DNA of 64,000 nt from Bettongia penicillata ogilbyi (lineage: Eukaryota > Chordata > Mammalia > Diprotodontia > Potoroidae). The stretch lies in assembly GCA_023548195.1 (NCBI GenBank), contig JAJHZJ010000014.1:11694718-11758717 (forward strand), read 5' to 3'. Of this stretch, positions 47,501 through 59,457 are shown piece after piece. How positions within the stretch are numbered: the stretch's first letter is position 1; each line of letters opens with the position of its first letter. The notes below the pieces were generated by a model. That model saw only the letters and a list, made by a program, of their open reading frames with translations, was not told where the DNA came from and made no database searches. The position numbers were made by a program, and so were the translations under genes.

Positions 47501-50460
47501 ATTTTTCCTTGTTTTTTTTTTCTTGCTTTTACCTTTCACCCTGTTCCTCCTTATAAGTATTTTTCTTATGATCAATGTCTCCCATAATCTGGCCTCCCTT
47601 CACACAAACCCTTCTCTTATCTCTGTCACTTTTACATCCTTTAAGGGTAAGATTGGTTTGTATATCCACTTGAGTGTATATGTTATTCTCTTTTTAGTCA
47701 ATGCTGATTAAGATTAACGTATTGCCTGCCACCAACCTTTCTCCCCATCCACTATAATAGCTCTTTCATACCTTTTTCATAGGATATAGTTTGCCTTATT
47801 CTATTTCCTCCTTTTTTATCCTCCAAGTACAGTCTTCTATCTCACTTTTTGTTTTGAATATTTTTGGGGGTAGGGAATATCATCTCATCATACTCATCTC
47901 ACACCTGCACCCTCTTCCTATGTGTAATTTATGTGTAAAAATCTATGCGTAATTCCTTCAAATTGCCTTAATACTGATAACATTCTTGAATCATTTAGGA
48001 ATATAAATTCCAACTTCACTGATTCTCTTATATTTTTTCTTTCTCATTTCTGTTCCTCTTCGGTCTTGTATTTGGAGATCAATTATTTTATTCTTCTCTA
48101 GTCTTGTAATTAGGAATGCTTGAAATTCCTCTCTTTTACCAAATGACCCTTTTCCCCCTTCAAGGCATGTGATTCTTGGCTGTAATCCTAACTCCTTTTC
48201 CTTCCAGAATATCATATTTCAAATCCTCTGGTTCTTTAATGTATCAATTACTAAATTCTGTGTAATGGTGACTGTGGTTTCATGATGTTTTAATTGTTTC
48301 TTTCTGGCTGCTTGTAGTATATTCTCTTTGACCTAAAGTTCTGGAATTTGTCTATAATATTCTTGGGAGTTTTTCATTTTGGAATGTCTTTCCAAAGGTG
48401 ATTGCTTCCTTCTTTCAATGCATATTTTACCCTCTGCTTCTAAGATACTGGAGTAGTTTGCTTTCATAATTTTTTGAAGCATGATATCAGGGTCTATCTT
48501 TTATCATGGTTTTCAGGTAGTCCAATAATTCTTAAGTTATCTCTCCAGCATCTCTTTTCTAGGCACATGTATCTATAATGAGAAACTGTACATTATCTTT
48601 TTAATTATTTGGATTATAATCAATCATTTCTTGAAGTCTCAGGGAATCCGTATATTTCACTTGCCTAATTCTAATTTGTAAAGAATTATTTTCTTCAGTG
48701 AACTTTTGTACCTCTTTTCCCTTTGACTATTTCTTTATTTTAAAGAGTTATTATTTTGACAACTTATTATAAATCCTTTTTTAATTTCTTTTACCATTCT
48801 GTTGACTCTGATGGTCATATTACTTTATTTTTATTTCTTTTCCCATTTTTCTTCAGCTTCCCTTATTTGATTTATATAGTCATTTTTAATCTTTTCTGGA
48901 AGTTTCTTTTCTCTGAGGCTTTGCAAGTAGCCATTTTCACATTTCTCCTCTAAATATGTGCCTTGATCTTTCCTGTCACTACTGTAACATTCAATAGTCA
49001 AGTTCTTTTGTTTTTTAACCTTTGTTCATTTTTTGGCCTAAATTGTGTCTTTTTGCCTTTATGTAATAGCTGGGTTTCTTCTTTCCTATAAAGTTCTTGT
49101 GCCAGGCCTTGTTCTTGATCCTGGCTTGCATTGGACCTCAGGGTCTAGGTTCTGGCTTACACTGGAGGGGAATCTCCTTGCTGGCTTGCATTGGTGCAAG
49201 TTCTACCTAATGAATTATACTCAGGGTGGTGTCCCTCTGCTGCATTCTATTGGGGTTGAGTCTCCCTTTTGGCACTCCCTGTGAGCGAAATCTTACTGTT
49301 GGTCTAGCCTAGAGGTGGGTTGCCCCACTGTATATGTGTATTTTTTTCCTCTTAAACCCATTCCCAATGAAAATAGGTTATCAGAACTACCAGCACTCCT
49401 CCCCGTCTAATTTCTCTGTCATGTTACTTCATCTTGCACCTCATTTGTGTACAATAATTACTTTTTTTAGCTGTTCCTAAAAGACTTCAATATTTGCAGT
49501 AGTATCATACTCAGGTCTACCCCAAATTTTCTACTGCACTACCCAATAACTAAGGACAATATTAGACATATATTTTAAGTATGTAAAAAGTAAATAATCT
49601 ATCCTTAGTGAATCTCTTGTAATCAGTCTTTGGTATGTACCTTAGGTTTTTCTTGGCTATTGTGTGTCCAATGTTCTATGAAATTCAAGTGACTTTTTAA
49701 TAGTCTTAATAGTCTGATAATGGATCAAATATATATTTTTAAAAATTCAGGCTTATACTGAAATTTTTGGGGTATGATACTTTTGGTCAGAGCCCTAGTT
49801 CTTTTGCTATTTGATATATGGTGTTTCAAGACCTACAGTCCTTTTTTGTCTTCACTGCTTGGTCTTCTGCAATTGTAATTGTGGCACCATCACATTTAAA
49901 TTGATTTTTTTTCTTGCTACTTTAAATATTTTTTTCTTGAACTGGGGTTTTGGAATTTGACTTTAGTACTCCTATGAGCTTTCTTCTGAGGATCTCCTTC
50001 AAATGGTAATCAGTGGTGTTTTCCCATTTCTATTTTCTCACCATGTTTTCATGCTTAAGGAAAATTTATATATTTCTTGTATTATTGTATCAAGGTATGT
50101 TTTTGATCATAACTTTCATGTACTCCAAGTATTCTTACGTTTTCTCTTCCTGAGGTGTTCTCCAAAACAGTTGTCTTTCTTACAAGATGTTTTATTTTCT
50201 CTTCGATTTTTTTCATTCTTCACAATTTATTTAATTATATCTTGATCTCTTATAACTTGGGTGGCTTCTTCTTGCCCACATATAGTTTTTACGGTGTCAT
50301 TTTCTTCCGTAAGTTTCTAGATTTTCTTTTCTAACTCGTTGAGTTTTTTTCATATTTTTTTAGTTTTTCTTCTATCTCTCTACTTTGATTTTCAAAGTTT
50401 TCTTTTAAATTCCTCTATGAATATTCCTTTTCGATATATGACCATTTGATGTTACTCTTT
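44557..50460 (-). mobile_element. Old L1, antisense, ORF2 to ORF1/5' region
   Basis: Continues the element broken at 40119. RT is at about 44810-46200, the RT N-terminus and linker at 46200-46700, endonuclease at about 46730-47500 and the inter-ORF spacer at 47500-47950. The ORF1 C-terminal domain is at 48215-48000 (ELGLQPRITCLE, EEFQAFLI), with the rest of ORF1 and 5' UTR-like sequence to about 49350. A second ORF1-like stretch (49740-50450) suggests another old copy behind it. No frame is open beyond about 80 codons. Confidence 0.7.
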
Positions 50461-51829
50461 GAAGAATGCAGAGGGTTATTTCAATATCCTCCTATGAAGA
50501 TGAACCCTGGTCTTCTCTATTCCTATGATAACTTGCTATGGTTAGATTCTTTCTCCATTATGTGTACCACTTTTACAGTAATGTTTTAATTTTTGTAATC
50601 ACCTATAGCTCTAGGCAGTGGGGGTAGGGGATGGCATCTCTTGCCTTTGACCTTCAGTTCTCCTCTGTAGCTTGGAACAAAAGTCAAACTTCAATTCTCC
50701 TACAAATGCCCACAGTCAGAAACATTATGTTCCACTGCTTCTGTCCTCTGTTGGCACATTGATGATGGGAACCTCATTCTACTTTGACCTGATCAGGTTT
50801 TGTCATGGTGGGCACATGCACAGTGATGGTAGTTACAGGGCACTTTTCTGCAAGTGGCAACCATTTCATCATGAGTCTGTTATTCAGTCCTTTGGGTAGC
50901 AAAACCAGTTTCTAGACTGTTTTAGATTTGATTGCAAAACCTCACAGCACTCCTCATCACAGTGATCGCTTCAGAAAAAAAATCCCACCTCAAACTTTGT
51001 TAAGCCTTTATTTTATAATTTATCATATCTAACCTAGTTTCAGTGAGGCTATTTGTATATGACACCTGTTGAATTCTTTAACAAGAAAAGTATTGTTCAT
51101 TTTTCCAGTCCAGTGGATTTTGTATTGCTCATAACAGTGCATATATGGTATGTGAATCTTTGCAAAAGTTTTTGTATTTGTATTGTATATGCTTTGACTG
51201 CAAGTTCGGATCCATACCTGATACAGTAAGCAGGCCAGGATTGTTAGCCGAAACAGACAAATTTTACATGACATTTTCTATCCTCTTTTTCATGCCAGTA
51301 GGTGAGCAGTGAATTCCTTAGAAAATCCTGTTCAGATGCCTAGGGTACTTCTGAATACCACTGCTGCTTCCGATCAGCGAGAAGAAAACGCTATGGTCAG
51401 GGCTGACTGTGTTGATGACAGCTCCCTCAATTTGTACCTGCTACTTCATCCCTTACTTATCTCCACAGGATTTTGAGGTAGGTAAAAGTGGTATATGTGC
51501 TGTCTTTTGACTTTTGCACAAATTGGATTAAAGTGAAGCAGAGTTGCAAAAACACATCAGCTTCACTCTTTCTTCCAGACTCATATAATTTCAATGGCAA
51601 GTCAAAAGACAAGATGACGGGATGCTCAGGATGCAGTTGATGACCTTGGCATCCTTACTGTCTAACAAAGCTCTAATTGTACCCTTATGGTCTGTTAGAA
51701 CAAATTGCTCATGTATGCACATTTTTCTGGGGGTAGACAGTTTCTGCCCAAAAGAAAAGAAAAGAAAGTGAAATATGGTATGCTTAGATCTTCATTCAGA
51801 CTCCATCAGATCTTTTTCTGGTGGGTGGA
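50461..51829. other. Unassigned interval, possibly L1 5' region plus other sequence
   Basis: 50461-51000 may be 5' UTR of the old antisense L1 (unproven). 51290-51770 is of higher complexity and fits no repeat in the window. On the minus strand it has a short frame with TDHKGTIRALLDSKDAKVIN that could be a decayed coding sequence, but I do not recognise it. Confidence 0.35.
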
Positions 51830-52970
51830 TAGCAATTTTTTTTTTAATCTTCTGTCTTTGGGAATTATCTTGGATCATTGAATTGTCAAGAATACTAGGT
51901 TATTCAGAGTTGATCATCACATGATATTGATGTTGTCATACGCAATCTTCTCCTGATGCTATTCACTTCATTTTCCATCAGTTCTCCCAAGTATTTCCAG
52001 TTTTTTTCTGAAATAATTCTAATTATCACTTATTATAGGAATACAATCGTATTCCATTATGATTATATACCATGTTTTCTTCATCTATTACCCAAATGAA
52101 AGACAGCTTCTCAATTTCATATTCTTAAGCACCATAGAAAGAGAAGCTATAAATATTTTGGACATTTAAGTCCTTTTCCATTTAAAAAAAATCTTTGGGA
52201 AACAGATCAATAGTATGTCAAAGGTATACATAATTTTATAACTTTTTAGGCCATAGTTCAGAATTATCCTCCAGAATGGTTGGATCAGTACACAGCTCAC
52301 TAACTGGACATTCATGTCCCAATTTTCTCACATTCCTTCCAACATTTGTCATTTTTATTTATTTCCTCCTCATGTTAGCCAGTCTGAAAGGTGTGACAGG
52401 GTACCTCAGAGTTGTTTTAATTTTCATTTCTCTAAGTAATATTTTCTTAGAATATTTCTTTCTTATGGCTACAGATAGTTTTGATTTCTTTATCTGAAAA
52501 CACTCAATTCATATCCTGTGACTGTATATCAAATATTTTCTTATAAATTTGACTCAATTATCTTACATATTTGAGAAACTTGGCCTTTATTAGTAGCACT
52601 TACTATAAAAATATTTTCCATGCTTTCTGCTTTCCTTTTAACTCTTGACTACATTGGTTTCAGCAGTACAAAAGTTTAAGTCAATATAATGAAAATTGAC
52701 CATTTCACATCCTATAATGCTATCTGTCCCTTGTTTGATGATGCATTTATGTGTTATTCAAAGACCTGACAGGTAAACTATTCCATACTTCCCTAATATA
52801 TCCATGGTATCATGATCTACATCTAAATCGTACAGTGTTAGATGTTGATCTACATCTTTCTTTTCTGCTAAACTATTTTTCAGTTGTCCTGGCAGCTTTT
52901 TCCCCAAAATCTTATGTCTTTGGTTTATCACACATTAGATTATTATGGTAATTTACTACTTTTTGTTGTG
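51830..52970 (-). mobile_element. Old L1 ORF2 C-terminal and 3' fragment, antisense
   Basis: Shows the same reverse-strand landmarks as 20900-21700 and 57570-58400: the TATTCCATTATGATTATATA region, CCAGAATGGTTGGATCAGTA, the TTTTCATTTCTCTAAGTAAT stretch and the YIL-like FTCKM end. Diverged and without open frames. Confidence 0.65.
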
Positions 52971-52974
52971 TACT

Positions 52975-53220
52975 TAGGGCAGCTAGTTGGAGAAAGTGAT
53001 GGATCAATGGATCTGGAATCAGCAAGACTCATCATCATGGGATCAAATCAGACACTTACTAGCTATGTGACCATGGGCAAGATATTCAATCCACATTTCC
53101 TTAGTTTCTTCACCTGTAAAATGATCTGAAGAAGCAAATCACAAACCATTTTGTCATCTTTACCAAGAAAACCCCCGATTTTGTCAGGAAGAATCAGATA
53201 AAACTGAAAAAACCTAAAAT
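52975..53220 (+). mobile_element. Mar1-like SINE, sense
   Basis: A tRNA-derived head (GGGCAGCTAGTTGGAGAAAG) leads to the CORE-type GACACTTACTAGCTATGTGA and GTAAAATGATCTGAAGAAGC. The 3' tail reads GCAAATCACAAACC, TTTACCAAGAAAACCC and GAAGAATCAGATAAAACTGA, like the RTE/BovB-type end of Mar1 SINEs. Confidence 0.7.
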
Positions 53221-54434
53221 AATATTTGTACTCATCGGAAAACTACAATTTAGTGGGAAAAGTGTCAAGCTTTGGTTATGTAGTTTAGACTAGGCATGTG
53301 GAATCCGTGACCTCAAGAACATATGTGGCCATGTAGCTCCTTAGGTGTGGCCTTAAATCCAAATTTTATTGAAGAAATTCTTTTATTAAGCTCATCTAGA
53401 ACTGAGAAACTATTTTCCTTAGATTAATAGTATTTGGGAGGTGGGATAGATATAATTCCAGCTTTCTACCCCCTGTTTCATTCCCACAGAACCTGACCAC
53501 TCTCTTCTTTTCCTTTCTGGACAGGAATAAGTTTCTGACAGAGAAGAAAAAAGGTAAGAAACTCCAGAAATATTTATTTGTGCCTCCCTATGTATCACAT
53601 CTACATAGAACCATGAAGACAAAAATAACACATATAGGCAAAACACGGTATACTATATCTCTTACACAGACTTCCTTGGAGTACTTCCTTCTTTGCATTC
53701 AATGTACAAAACTGGTATTTAATGGAGGTCGTGAAATGTCGTGGGAAAATCTACTTTATCTAGTTAAATTGAAATATTGACTATAAGAACAAATCTTGTT
53801 TCCCCTTCTTCTATATCATATATTTTCCTCTTGATATTTTTTCTTCTGGGTGAATAATAAGAAAATCAAACCAAAATTTATGTGAAGTTTTGAAAATTCT
53901 CTCCATATCATTGAATTGTGTATATTCTGAAAATGATTCTGAAATTTTTACGTTGTGATGAGAAAAAGGGGATGGAGCCATTCTTAAAGAATGACACTGC
54001 CACGTAGAGCTGCTGGTCAAGGAAAGAGGACAGATGCCACTGGGCAACAATAAAGAGGGAACTCTTTCATCCTCTTCTCACTTATGCCTGGAATGAACTT
54101 CATCTTTACTTCTACTGCATAAAGTCTCTCTCTTCTTTCAAAATGTGTGGCTAACAGCAACTTTGATATTATTCCTTTGCTGAGCCTCCCAAATGTTAGT
54201 TTCCTTCCTTTGAAACTACCTTTTTTTGAACTACTTTTCATATTATATATACTTATGTTCTTTTCTCCCCTTCTCTCCCCATCCCAGTAAAACATAAGTT
54301 CCTTGTAAGCAGGAATTGCTCATTTATTGTAAATAGAGAGCATTATGAAACATGAAAAGAGATAGTTTTCCATTTGTAGAATTTTCAAAAGTTTTACAAA
54401 AGCAAGTTAAATAAAGTTAAGATGAAAAGGGAAA
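53221..54434. other. Gene-free interval
   Basis: About 1.2 kb with no recognised gene. The ORFs of 66-92 codons have no conserved domain. There may be old repeats I cannot name. Confidence 0.45.
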
Positions 54435-54906
54435 AAATTAATTTGGAAAAGAATATTTACAAAAACTTTCTCTGATAAAGCTCTTGCTTCCTAGATACTT
54501 ATAACAGTAATTGTCCAATTAATAAATTGTCCATAGGTATGAACAGATAGTTCACAAGAGAAAAAACTTCAAACTATCTATGCTTATACATATATTTCAT
54601 GTAATATACTTACATATTTTAATTTGTATATGAAAATATGCTAATGTCATATCACTAACAACTAGAGAGATGAAAACTAAAGTAATTTTGAGATTCTACT
54701 TCATGCCAGAGGGACAAAAATGACACAAAAGGAAAATGACAAATATTGCAGGTTCAATAGAATGTACACATTGATACATTATTTGGGAATCTCTGAGCGA
54801 GTACAAGTGTTCCGGAAAACAATTTGGAGTTATAGCATAAAAAGTTGATAAAGGATTCCTTTTGATCCAACTGTGCCACTTCTGGGCCTAAATACAGAAG
54901 AAACGA

Positions 54907-54989
<83 letters not shown>

Positions 54990-55212
54990 GAAGGAAGGAA
55001 GGAAGGAAGGAAGGAAGGAAGGAAGGAAGGAAGGAAGGAAGGAAGGAAGGAAGGAAGGAAGGAAGGAAGGAAGGAAGAAAGGGAATTTTATGTACAAATA
55101 CATTAATTGCAGTTCTTTTCATGGGGGTAATAACAAAAAAAAACTGAAAATAAAATATATTCAACAATTGAGGTGAACAGGTTGTGGTATATGAATGTGA
55201 CGGAATGCCACT
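54435..55212 (+). mobile_element. Old L1 ORF2 C-terminus and 3' end, sense
   Basis: Sense landmarks of the L1 ORF2 end: ACAGATAGTTCACAAGAG, ATGACAAATATTGCAGGT, GTGCCACTTCTGGGCCTAAA, and after the microsatellite GTGGTATATGAATGTGACGG. Interrupted by the GAAA/GGAA expansion. Confidence 0.6.
54903..55080. repeat. (GAAA)n-(GGAA)n compound microsatellite
   Basis: About 21 GAAA units switch sharply at about 54989 to about 22 GGAA units, with a few GAAA at the end. The KERKKERK and GRKEGRKE ORFs, and the LPSFLPSF and LSFFLSFF ORFs on the other strand, are by-products. Confidence 0.98.
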
Positions 55213-55390
55213 GTGCTGTGTTGTCCTTCGTGTTCAAAGAGCACCAACATAACATCACTATGTTAAAGGTACAGTGTGTGTGACTGTGACAGATCACACC
55301 AATATGAGCTTGGAAAGCTCTACAACAGTTTTGGCAAAAATAGTCCATATGAACATTTGGAGTGGAGATAGATAGAGGAAAACTCCCCAG
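55213..55390 (+). mobile_element. SINE, sense, diverged
   Basis: TGTGTTGTCCTTCGTGTTCA, AAAGAGCACCAACATAACAT matches the minus strand of 10797-10962 with many changes. It lies between the old L1 3' end and the IGHV flank. Confidence 0.55.
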
Positions 55391-55394
55391 GGGA

Positions 55395-56000
55395 AAAGTG
55401 CAATTTTAAGTTTAATCTACATTATTAACATTTCCTCTCTCCCTTTGTTAAAGTCTAAACAATTTTAAAAAATCCTATGAATCATGGCCAGATTTTTGGG
55501 GTCTGCTGATTAACGAGGTATACTGCTCACAATGAAATTTTAACAATCACATCTCTCATGCCAATAGAGCATACCTTGGGTATGAGGAGACAACAAGTGA
55601 GATTTGGAGCATACAGTTCTCATGAAATCCAATTCCAAACAGAAAAGCAAAAAACAGTCATATAAACAAAAATTCTTAGTAGGTTCAGAAATCTTCCTCT
55701 TTCCCCCTCCCTGCCATAGAAAAATAAAAAGATTTTCCTGATGCTTAGTCTCTTCTGAAGATCAAGAATTACAAAGAACTGGGGTGCCTTACTAATTACA
55801 AATGGCACTGGAAAAATATCTGAGACACAGAAAAGTCTAATGAACATTTCATTGGAATTGAGAGTAGCTGGGATTCTCAGTGTCACTAACTTTCCTCAGG
55901 CTTTTAGAACCAAATCTGAGGGAAACTCTTCTGAAGCTCAGATGAGTGACTCATGCTAATGGAAGACAATTGCTCTTGCTAATAATAAACAGAGAAAAAC
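55395..56000 (+). repeat. 5' flank of IGHV duplication unit, copy 3
   Basis: Aligns with 1070-1699 and with about 34975-35604. The upstream limit is set by the SINE at 55213-55390. Confidence 0.75.
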
Positions 56001-56008
56001 ATACAAAT
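56001..56008 (+). promoter_or_regulatory. Mutated IGHV octamer
   Basis: ATACAAAT, one substitution from ATGCAAAT, 118 bp before the leader start position. The change alters a core base of the Oct-binding site, so promoter activity is probably reduced. Confidence 0.75.
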
Positions 56009-56125
56009 TGGATTTCCCCTCTAGGGAAGAAAACCAGTAAAAATCTTTGTCTGCAGCTCTGGGAGAGGAGCTTTTCCTTTCTGTGGTCTTTATGTTCTCA
56101 GGACTGACACTGTAGAGCTTGAACA

Positions 56126-56553
56126 ATAGCATTAGAACTGAATAGAATTTTCTTTCTGGCAGTTTTACAAGACATTTTTGTTTTCTGGTTAAGGAAACAG
56201 TCTTTGAAGTTACATATCTGTGTGAATTTTGTCTTTAATGACTTGTTGTTTGTAGGTTTCCATTGATGTTCTACCAGTAGAGTCTGGCGATGATGTGAGA
56301 CAGCCTGGAGGATCTCTTTGCCTTTCCTGCAAAGCTTCTGGATTCACCTTCAGCAGTTATTGCATGAGTTCAGCTTCAAGGAAAGGGACTGGAGTGGCTC
56401 TCACAGATCATTGGCAAAAGAGACACAAACTATGAAGACTCAGTGAAAGGTCAATTTACCATCTCCAAGGACATCAACAGGATGCTGCACCTGGAAATGA
56501 ATTCCCTTAAAGCTGAGGACGCAGTCACGTATTACTGTGCAAGAGACACGGTG
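56126..56553 (+). pseudogene. IGHV pseudogene (IGHV3-like), multiply disabled
   Basis: The leader (56126-56171) starts ATA instead of ATG, contains an in-frame TAG, and the splice donor GT is replaced by AC. In the V exon (56256-56546) a 2-bp deletion near 56268 shifts FR1. An 8-bp deletion at 56370/56371 removes the FR2 Trp-Val region and shifts frame again. Single-codon losses occur in CDR2 and FR3. Both Cys codons survive (56328 and about 56534), and FR3 to YYCARD reads open from 56443. The RSS heptamer is CACGGTG (56547-56553, one change), and no nonamer is found at 22 or 23 bp. It is clearly a duplicate of the gene at 35730 and cannot encode a V domain. Confidence 0.92.
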
Positions 56554-56562
56554 ATGAAAAGA

Positions 56563-56765
56563 AATATGTTTTACTTTTTTTTGTTTATTTTGTGGATAAA
56601 TATCTCTATTTCTGAGAGGGGATAGTTGAGGTTTTCATTACAATAGTTTAGACTCTATTTCATCATGTAATTAATTGAAGTTTTACTTTAAGACTATGAA
56701 TACTATATCACTTAGGTGCATATTTGTTTTATGTTGTTCTTGCTTCATTTTCTTTTTTGAGGGGA
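56563..56765 (-). mobile_element. L1 ORF2 endonuclease fragment, antisense
   Basis: AGAGGGGATAGTTGAGGTTT, TTAATTGAAGTTTTACTTTA and AAGACTATGAATACTATATC match the reverse-strand endonuclease region of the old L1 at 47060-47200. The fragment begins within the expected RSS spacer and has replaced the nonamer. Confidence 0.7.
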
Positions 56766-57210
56766 GGGTTCATTCCTAAATAATGAAAACTTTGCATCAA
56801 CAAAATGTTTCTGGTCAAAATTTTCAGAAAGAAAAATTAGACCTTTGTCTTGCAGACCATAGACCTGATTTCATATACCACAGTTCATTCATATGTTTAA
56901 TTTCTCAGGTGCCTCACAACTCAGCTCTACCTAAAATCATTGTGAATGTAAAAGTATTTAGCTTCAAGATGGCAGAAATTGACCTTGTATAACTTGACTT
57001 GAATAGCACAAATCTAGGGCCATCTACCGTAGCCATTGAAAGATTTTCAAAAGTATTCATTAGAAGGAAGGTTAAGGAGAAGATGGAGACCAATAGAAAA
57101 TAATATGAATCAATTTTTCCCAAGCTCCAGAGTTCCCAGTGAAGACACACCCCAATTCTTTTGCTTTATCCTTCTATGTTTGTCATGGTTCCCGCTTAAG
57201 ATGTATATAT
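56766..57210. other. Gene-free interval
   Basis: No gene, RSS nonamer or named repeat is seen. It may contain L1-derived sequence near GCTTCAAGATGGCAGAAA (56960), which resembles an L1 5' UTR start, but the support is weak. Confidence 0.4.
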
Positions 57211-57214
57211 ATTC

Positions 57215-59457
57215 TTCTTTTTTTATTTTTTATAATTTTTTTCAGTATTCCAAAATCACTACCATAAAAGTTAGATTGTTCCCTGCCTCCCCATTCTTCC
57301 CCCTATCTCCCACACATACATTCTTATAAAATACATTTTCACCTTAGTCATGTTACACAGAAAAATTAAAATGAATGGGAGAAATCATATAAAATACCAA
57401 AATGTAATACAAAAGATAAAGATCTGCTACATTCTGTGATTGAATTCCATAGTTCTTTCTCTGGATGTGGAAGGCATTTTGTGTTAAAAGACCACTGGAA
57501 ATTTTTAAAGTCTTTGCATTACAATGAAATTCTAAGTCTATCAGAAAAATCCTCGCACAATGTGGTTATTGTCATGTACAAAGTTCTCCTGGTTTTGCTC
57601 CTTTCACTCAGCATTAGATCATATACATCTTTCCAGGGCCCTCTGAAGTCTTCCTGTTCATCATTTCTTATAGCATAATAGTAGTCAATCATATCTTTAA
57701 ACCACAATTCATTCAGCCATTCCCCAATTGATGGACATCTCCTTGATTTCCAGTTTTGGGGCACTACAAAAAGTGCTGCTATAAATATTTTCGTATATGT
57801 GGTACCCTTTCCCATTTTTTTTGATCTCTTGGGGATACAGTAGAAGTGGTATTGCTGGCTCAAATGGTCTGCACTTTTTGTAGGTCTTTCGACATACTTC
57901 CAATCTGCTCACCAGAATGGTTGGATCAGCTCACAGCTACACCAACAATCAATTAGTGTTCCAACTCTCCCACATCTTCTCCAACACTTATCATCTTCAT
58001 GTTTTGTCATTTTAGGCATTCTGATAGGTATGATGTGGTATCTCAGAGGTGTTTGGATTTGCATCCCTCTAACCAATAGTGATTTGGAGCATTTTCTCAT
58101 ATTCCTATAGGTGTCTTTAATTTCTTTCTCTGAAAACTGCTTGTTCATGTGCTTTCATCATTTATCACCTGGGTAATGACTTGTATTCTTGGACATATGA
58201 ATGAGTTCTCTCTCTATTTTACAAATGAGTCCTTTATCACAGATACTAGTTGCTTCTCTCCTAATCCCAGTTGCATTTGGTTTGGTTGGACAAAAACTTT
58301 TGAGTTTAATGTGATCAAAATTATTCATTTTGCACTTCATAATGCTTTCTATCGTTTCCTTAGTCAAAAATTCTTCCCTTCACCATAAATTTGATAAATT
58401 AACTATTCATTGTGCTACTAATTTGTTTCTACTATCAATCTTTATACTTGGATCACATACCCATTTAAACTTTATTCTTGTGTAAGATGTCAGACATTGC
58501 TTTGCACCTAGTTTCTGTCACACTGTTATCTAGTTTTCACAGCAACTTTGTGAAATAGTGAGTTCTTATCCCAGAAACTGGGATTCTTGAATTAATCAAA
58601 CAGTAAATTGCTATATTCATTGAACACTGTGTCTTAAGTACCAAGCTTATTGCAAAGGTCTACCTTTCTATTTCTTAGAAATACCAGGCAATTTTGATAA
58701 TTGCTGCTTTATAATGCAATTTGAGATGTAGTAGAGCTAGGTCATCTCCCCTAGCATTTATTTTCATTAGTTCCCTTGATATTCTGGATCCTTTGCTCTT
58801 CTAGATGAATTTTGATGTTAATTTTCATCTCTAGAAAATAATTCTCTGATAGTTTGATTGGTATGACACTAAATAAGTAATTTAACTTAGGTAGAATTGT
58901 CATTTCTATTATATTGACTGGTCACATCCACCAGCAACTTATGTTTTTCCACTTACTTTGATCTGTGGGAAAAGTATTTTGTAATCGTGTTCATAGAGTC
59001 CCTGTATTTCTTTTGGCAAGTAGACTTGCAAATATTTTATACTTCCTACCCCAGCTTTAAATGGGATTTCTCTTTCTATATGTTGCTGTTTGGATTTGTT
59101 ACTAAAATATAGAAAGACAGATTTGTGTGAGTTTATTTTGTAACCTGAAACTTTGCCAAAATTATTTATCATTTCAAGTACTTTTTTGCTTGGCTCTCTG
59201 GGATTCTGTAAGTATATCATCATATCATCTGCAGAGTGATAACTTACTTTCTTCTTTGCCTATTCTAATTCTTTCAATTTCTTTTTCTTCTCTTATTGGT
59301 GCAGCTAAAATTTCTAGTGCTATAATGAATAATAGTGGTGATAATAGATATCCTTGTGCCACTTCTGATTTTATTGGAAATGCATGTAGCTTATCTCCAT
59401 TGCTATAATGGATCCTGAAAGTTTTAGGTAGACACTGCATCTTATTTTGTGAAAAAT
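57215..59457 (-). mobile_element. L1, antisense (L1 no. 5), 3' UTR to RT
   Basis: On the minus strand: RT palm at 59494-59225 ([20 protein letters not shown]) with a frameshift right at the FADD motif, then 59223-58939 (GKVSGYKINSHKSVFLYFSN, IKYLQVYLPKEIQGLYE). The C-terminus is at 58367-58158 and 58148-57909, then 57912-57519. The A-rich tail (poly-T) is near 57215-57245. It is cut at 59457 by the sense L1; its 5' half is not in the window. Confidence 0.85.

Noticed and set aside
54754..55167. ORFs with LPSFLPSF/LSFFLSFF and KERKKERK/GRKEGRKE repeats on both strands
   Set aside because: They are translations of the GAAA/GGAA microsatellite and its complement, not genes.
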